From positions 1 through 24,750 of the forward strand of contig CALIJH010000044.1 of the NCBI GenBank assembly GCA_938017765.1: a stretch of DNA of 24,750 bases, given 5' to 3'. The DNA is from an uncultured Leptotrichia sp. (GTDB lineage Bacteria; Fusobacteriota; Fusobacteriia; Fusobacteriales; Leptotrichiaceae). Below, piece by piece: positions 22,319 to 24,750 of the stretch. Under the pieces are notes generated by a model. That model did no database searches and was not told the origin of the DNA. It saw nothing but the letters and a program-made list of their open reading frames with translations. A program made the position numbers and the translations under genes. Position 1 is the stretch's first letter, and the number at the start of each line of letters is the position of its first letter.

Positions 22319-24049
22319 TTACATTCTGTCTACAGTTTTTATTGCCAGTAATGATAGTCCCTGTTTCAAAATTTCTGCGGTTTTTAATGAAAGCAATACT
22401 CTTGCCTGCATAACTTCCGGATTTTCTTCTTTTAAGATAGGTTTTGAATTATAGAAGTTATTGAATGTTTTGGCAAGGTCAAACAGATAGTCAGCTATCA
22501 AATTAGGTTTATAGCTTTCATAAGATTTTACAACTACCTGAGGAAATCTAAGTAATGTAACGGCAAGGTCTCTTTCGATATCTTTCATATCGTCTAAGAT
22601 AATATTTCCGTTTTTATTGATAGAAATGTTTTCCGCTTCCATTTTTCTTAGGATAGACATAATTCTTACGTATGTATACTGTAAATATGGACCTGTATTT
22701 CCTTCAAAACTCAATACTTTATCCCAGTCGAACAGTATAGGGGAAGTTCTGTTCTGGCTTAAATCAAAATATTTTATAGCTCCTGTTCCTACAATATCTG
22801 CAATAATTTCTTTTTCATTTTCAGGAATATCAGGATTTTTTTCATCTATAACTTTTTTTACATGTTTCTGAGCTTCGTTCAGCAAATCAATCAGTCTTAT
22901 TACATTTCCGCCCCTTGTAGATAGGATAACACCGTTTGCAAATCTCATAATTCCAAACTGGACGTGAACTTTTTCATAATTATAAGGAGCACCTATAATG
23001 TCGGCGATAGCAAAAACCTGTTTAAAATGTTCCTGCTGTCTTTCATCAACTACATATAAAGAAAGGTCAACACCCAAATCATCTTTTCTGTATTTTATTG
23101 TAGCGAGGTCAGAAGTCGAATACAGGAAACTGCCGTCTTTTTTTTGAACGATACAAGGATGCAGTTTAGTATTTTCATCAAAGAAAACTACTAATGCGTC
23201 TTTATCTTCCTTGGCAATATTTTTCTCTTTTAGCTCTTCCAAAACGACAGGCATCAGATTGTTATAAAAAGATTCGCCATTATAATAATCAAACTTGATA
23301 TCAAATCTGTCATAAATTTTATTGTACTCCCTTATGGATATATCAATAAACTCTCTCCAAAGGGCATTATTCTTTTCATCACCTGACTGGAGTTTTCTCA
23401 ACTCTTCTCTGGCAATATCATTAAGGGAAGGATCTTCTTTGGCTTTTTCTGAAAAAAGGACATAAATTCTTTCTAATTCTTCGATAGGGTCTTTTTCATA
23501 CGCTTCTCTGTCGAGCCATCTTTCGTAAGCAACAATAAGTTTTCCGAACTGTGTTCCCCAATCTCCTATATGATTGTCCCCCAGAACTTCAAATCCTAAA
23601 AATTGCATAATTCTTTTTATGGATTCACCGATAATGGTACTTCTTAAATGTCCCACATGCATACGTTTTGCAATATTAGGCGAAGAATAATCTATTATAA
23701 CTCTTCTTCCTGTATCTATAAATGAAAAGTCATACTTTTCATTTCCGATTTTTTTAGTTTCATTATTAAGGAAAGAATTTTTTAAATAGATATTTATGAA
23801 TCCCGGTCCTGCAATTTCCATTTTTTCAATAAGGTCATTTTTTCCAAAGTTTTCTATGATTTCACTTGCAATTTCTCTGGGGTTTTTCCCTATAATTTTT
23901 GATGTTGTCATTGCAAAATTTGTCTGAAAATCTCCAAATTCTTTTTTTGTAGAATTTTGTATATCAATTTTATCAGACAAATCCAATTTAAAAATATTCT
24001 GAATATTTTTTTCAAACAGTTTTTTCAGCTGAATATTAATCAATTCCAT
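22319..24049 (-). CDS. argS: Arginyl-tRNA synthetase (ArgS)
   Basis: A class I aminoacyl-tRNA synthetase of 576 residues, normal for ArgS, that charges tRNA-Arg in the cytoplasm. An N-terminal Add-1 domain (about 1-100) for the tRNA D-loop is followed by 'SPNIAK' (123-128), the HIGH-type motif HVGHLRST (131-138), 'HIGDWGTQFG' (160-169) and the KMSKS equivalent 'STRGG' (377-381), then a DALR-type anticodon-binding domain ending in '...TVDRM', the usual ArgS terminus. In-frame TAA codons lie just upstream, so the ATG at 24049 (or GTG 9 nt before) is forced, yet neither has a Shine-Dalgarno. The nearest AGGAGG is 62 nt upstream, before a 12-codon ORF. Confidence 0.95.
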   Translation of the reverse strand: MELINIQLKKLFEKNIQNIFKLDLSDKIDIQNSTKKEFGDFQTNFAMTTSKIIGKNPREIASEIIENFGKNDLIEKMEIAGPGFINIYLKNSFLNNETKKIGNEKYDFSFIDTGRRVIIDYSSPNIAKRMHVGHLRSTIIGESIKRIMQFLGFEVLGDNHIGDWGTQFGKLIVAYERWLDREAYEKDPIEELERIYVLFSEKAKEDPSLNDIAREELRKLQSGDEKNNALWREFIDISIREYNKIYDRFDIKFDYYNGESFYNNLMPVVLEELKEKNIAKEDKDALVVFFDENTKLHPCIVQKKDGSFLYSTSDLATIKYRKDDLGVDLSLYVVDERQQEHFKQVFAIADIIGAPYNYEKVHVQFGIMRFANGVILSTRGGNVIRLIDLLNEAQKHVKKVIDEKNPDIPENEKEIIADIVGTGAIKYFDLSQNRTSPILFDWDKVLSFEGNTGPYLQYTYVRIMSILRKMEAENISINKNGNIILDDMKDIERDLAVTLLRFPQVVVKSYESYKPNLIADYLFDLAKTFNNFYNSKPILKEENPEVMQARVLLSLKTAEILKQGLSLLAIKTVDRM

Positions 24050-24058
24050 TTTTCTGCA

Positions 24059-24097
24059 CTATATATTATTAAAATGAGTGTAATTACGAATACTCAT
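24059..24097 (-). CDS. Possible 12-codon leader ORF of argS
   Basis: ATG (24097-24095) to TAG (24061-24059) would encode MSIRNYTHFNNI. The only strong ribosome site in the argS leader, AGGAGG (24117-24112), lies 14 nt upstream of it, and the stop is 9 nt before the argS ATG. This would allow argS to be translated by re-initiation. The spacing is longer than ideal and there is a single Arg codon, so chance is possible. Confidence 0.3.
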   Translation of the reverse strand: MSIRNYTHFNNI

Positions 24098-24149
24098 AAT
24101 AAAAATATATACCTCCTTTCCTAAAAATACTTTTATTTTTCTTGAAATT

Positions 24150-24178
24150 ATTATATACTATATTTACGAAATTTACAA
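24150..24178 (-). promoter_or_regulatory. Promoter of argS
   Basis: On the minus strand the -35 box TTGTAA (24178-24173), a 17-bp spacer and a perfect -10 box TATAAT (24155-24150). The leader before argS would be about 95 nt and includes AGGAGG and the short ORF. Confidence 0.65.
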
Positions 24179-24239
24179 TTAATTAAAGAGAAAAAATATA
24201 AAAAGGTAATAATTTCATTGTAAAACAATTTAATCTTAA

Positions 24240-24267
24240 TTGTGATTTAATGAATTTGGTGTATAAT
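24240..24267 (+). promoter_or_regulatory. Promoter of a short terminated transcript
   Basis: A -35 box TTGTGA (24240-24245), a 16-bp spacer and a perfect -10 box TATAAT (24262-24267). The start would fall near 24274, at the first base of a small hairpin. Confidence 0.6.
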
Positions 24268-24273
24268 CTTCTT

Positions 24274-24347
24274 AGATCGAAAAAGATCTGAAACCTCAAT
24301 TAACCCCCCCTTTTATAAGACCTCTTTAATTAAGAGGTCTTTTTTTT
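24274..24347 (+). ncRNA. Putative small RNA or transcription attenuator
   Basis: About 74 nt between the promoter above and a strong terminator. Elements in order: hairpin AGATC/GATCT (24274-24289, loop GAAAAA), ACCTCAATTAA (24293-24303), a run of seven C (24304-24310), then the terminator. ACCTCAATTAA could pair with 24326-24338 of the terminator stem and act as an antiterminator. There is no + strand gene upstream that this terminator could serve. It is either a free small RNA or the leader of the gene at 24391. Confidence 0.5.
24317..24347 (+). terminator. Strong rho-independent terminator upstream of the coiled-coil gene
   Basis: A perfect 10-bp stem AAGACCTCTT (24317-24326) with AAGAGGTCTT (24332-24341) around TAATT, followed by six T (24342-24347). 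It lies 44 bp before the next start codon, which is an attenuator-like position. Confidence 0.9.
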
Positions 24348-24390
24348 CGGAATAAATTGAAATGATTATAACAATTATGGAGGATAGAAA

Positions 24391-24651
24391 ATGAGTAACC
24401 ATTATCATGAACAAAAAAAGAGAATATCAGCAGCAACGAAAAATGTGATATTATTGTTTATTTTTTCGGTGGCGCTGACAGGAGCGGCAGTTCATTTTAT
24501 GAAAGACGGCATTCCCGAATTGAAAAATAAAATTGAAATGCTGAAAAGTGAAAAAAATAAAAAAGAAGAAGAGTTAAAAACACTCGAAACAAATCTTGCT
24601 GAAAAAGAAAAAAATTATAATGAGCTAAAAAGCAAAACAGATAAGAAATAA
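24391..24651 (+). CDS. Small membrane-anchored coiled-coil protein, function unknown
   Basis: An 86-residue protein with a basic N-terminus (1-17), one hydrophobic segment (about 18-36) and a Lys/Glu-rich heptad-like helix (about 40-84), probably a coiled coil outside the membrane. The architecture (short cytoplasmic part, one span, coiled coil) resembles FtsB/FtsL/DivIC division proteins, but no family motif is visible and the neighbours do not include division genes, so I do not assign a function. GGAGG is about 7 nt before the ATG. The next gene begins 63 bp downstream and may be co-transcribed. Confidence 0.75.
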   Translation: MSNHYHEQKKRISAATKNVILLFIFSVALTGAAVHFMKDGIPELKNKIEMLKSEKNKKEEELKTLETNLAEKEKNYNELKSKTDKK

Positions 24652-24714
24652 TAAAAATAACGAAGCTCAATTATAATTTTAAATAATCGTAATATATAAC
24701 GGAGAGGATATAAA

Positions 24715-24750
24715 ATGAAAAAAATACTACTTGGAATAATAACAGTTTTA
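24715..24750 (+). CDS. Start of a probable secreted or membrane protein, partial
   Basis: Twelve codons (Met-Lys-Lys-Ile-Leu-Leu-Gly-Ile-Ile-Thr-Val-Leu) are visible before the window ends. The pattern is that of a signal peptide. GAGAGG lies about 8 nt before the ATG. Nothing more can be said of its function. Confidence 0.6.
   Translation, partial: MKKILLGIITVL

Larger units (their letters stand above)
24050..24390. other. Divergent intergenic region between argS and the coiled-coil gene
   Basis: This 341-bp gap contains the argS leader ORF and promoter on the minus strand, and the short RNA unit with its own promoter and terminator on the plus strand. A TATAAC at about 24366-24371 might serve as a second -10 for the gene at 24391, but it has no good -35. 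Confidence 0.6.

Overview
The window is AT-rich, protein-coding DNA from a low-GC bacterium, most likely a member of the Fusobacteriota close to Leptotrichia. The evidence is the strongly A/T-biased codon use, an upstream gene ending like an autotransporter beta-barrel (terminal Phe), lipoproteins with loose lipoboxes, and a SUF system of the sufCBDSU type. The genus is inferred from style and gene content; no database search was possible. Nothing indicates a phage, plasmid or insertion sequence.

Layout. 1-1660: tail of a probable outer-membrane beta-barrel gene, its terminator, a DUF4846-type lipoprotein, and a tRNA operon (Val-Asp-Phe) with a near-consensus promoter. 1660-4810: a repeat-bearing 450-bp gap, murE (peptidoglycan), an orphan potD-like polyamine-binding lipoprotein, and a bidirectional terminator shared with the convergent metF. 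4810-5900 (minus strand): metF, preceded by a leader holding a 42-codon hydrophobic ORF and two hairpin/U-tract structures. 6086-11534: suf operon sufC-sufB-sufD-sufS-sufU for Fe-S cluster assembly, then a possible gene remnant and a terminator-like hairpin. 11716-14777: uppP, a HemZ-like radical SAM protein 3 bp downstream, and a membrane-anchored ComEA-like helix-hairpin-helix protein. 14868-15071: a tRNA-Leu(CAA) unit with promoter and terminator.

15131-22041 is a complete L-ascorbate catabolic locus in the order ulaG-ulaA-ulaB-ulaC-ulaD-ulaE-ulaF, followed by an XRE-type regulator. Ascorbate is taken up and phosphorylated by UlaABC. UlaG opens the lactone, UlaD decarboxylates 3-keto-L-gulonate-6-P to L-xylulose-5-P, and UlaE and UlaF convert this to D-xylulose-5-P for the pentose phosphate pathway. 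A promoter and two palindromes precede ulaG. Gaps inside the operon hold an 8-bp tandem repeat (ulaG/ulaA) and an unusually GC-rich hairpin (ulaC/ulaD).

22042-24750: a nested palindromic element between the convergent ula locus and argS, argS itself (minus) with a poor start context and a 12-codon leader ORF, and a promoter-hairpin-terminator unit that could be a small RNA or attenuator. A small membrane-anchored coiled-coil protein and the start of a secreted protein close the window. The least explained parts are the non-coding ones: the metF leader, the 24240-24347 RNA unit, the triple repeat before murE and the palindrome at 22109-22253.
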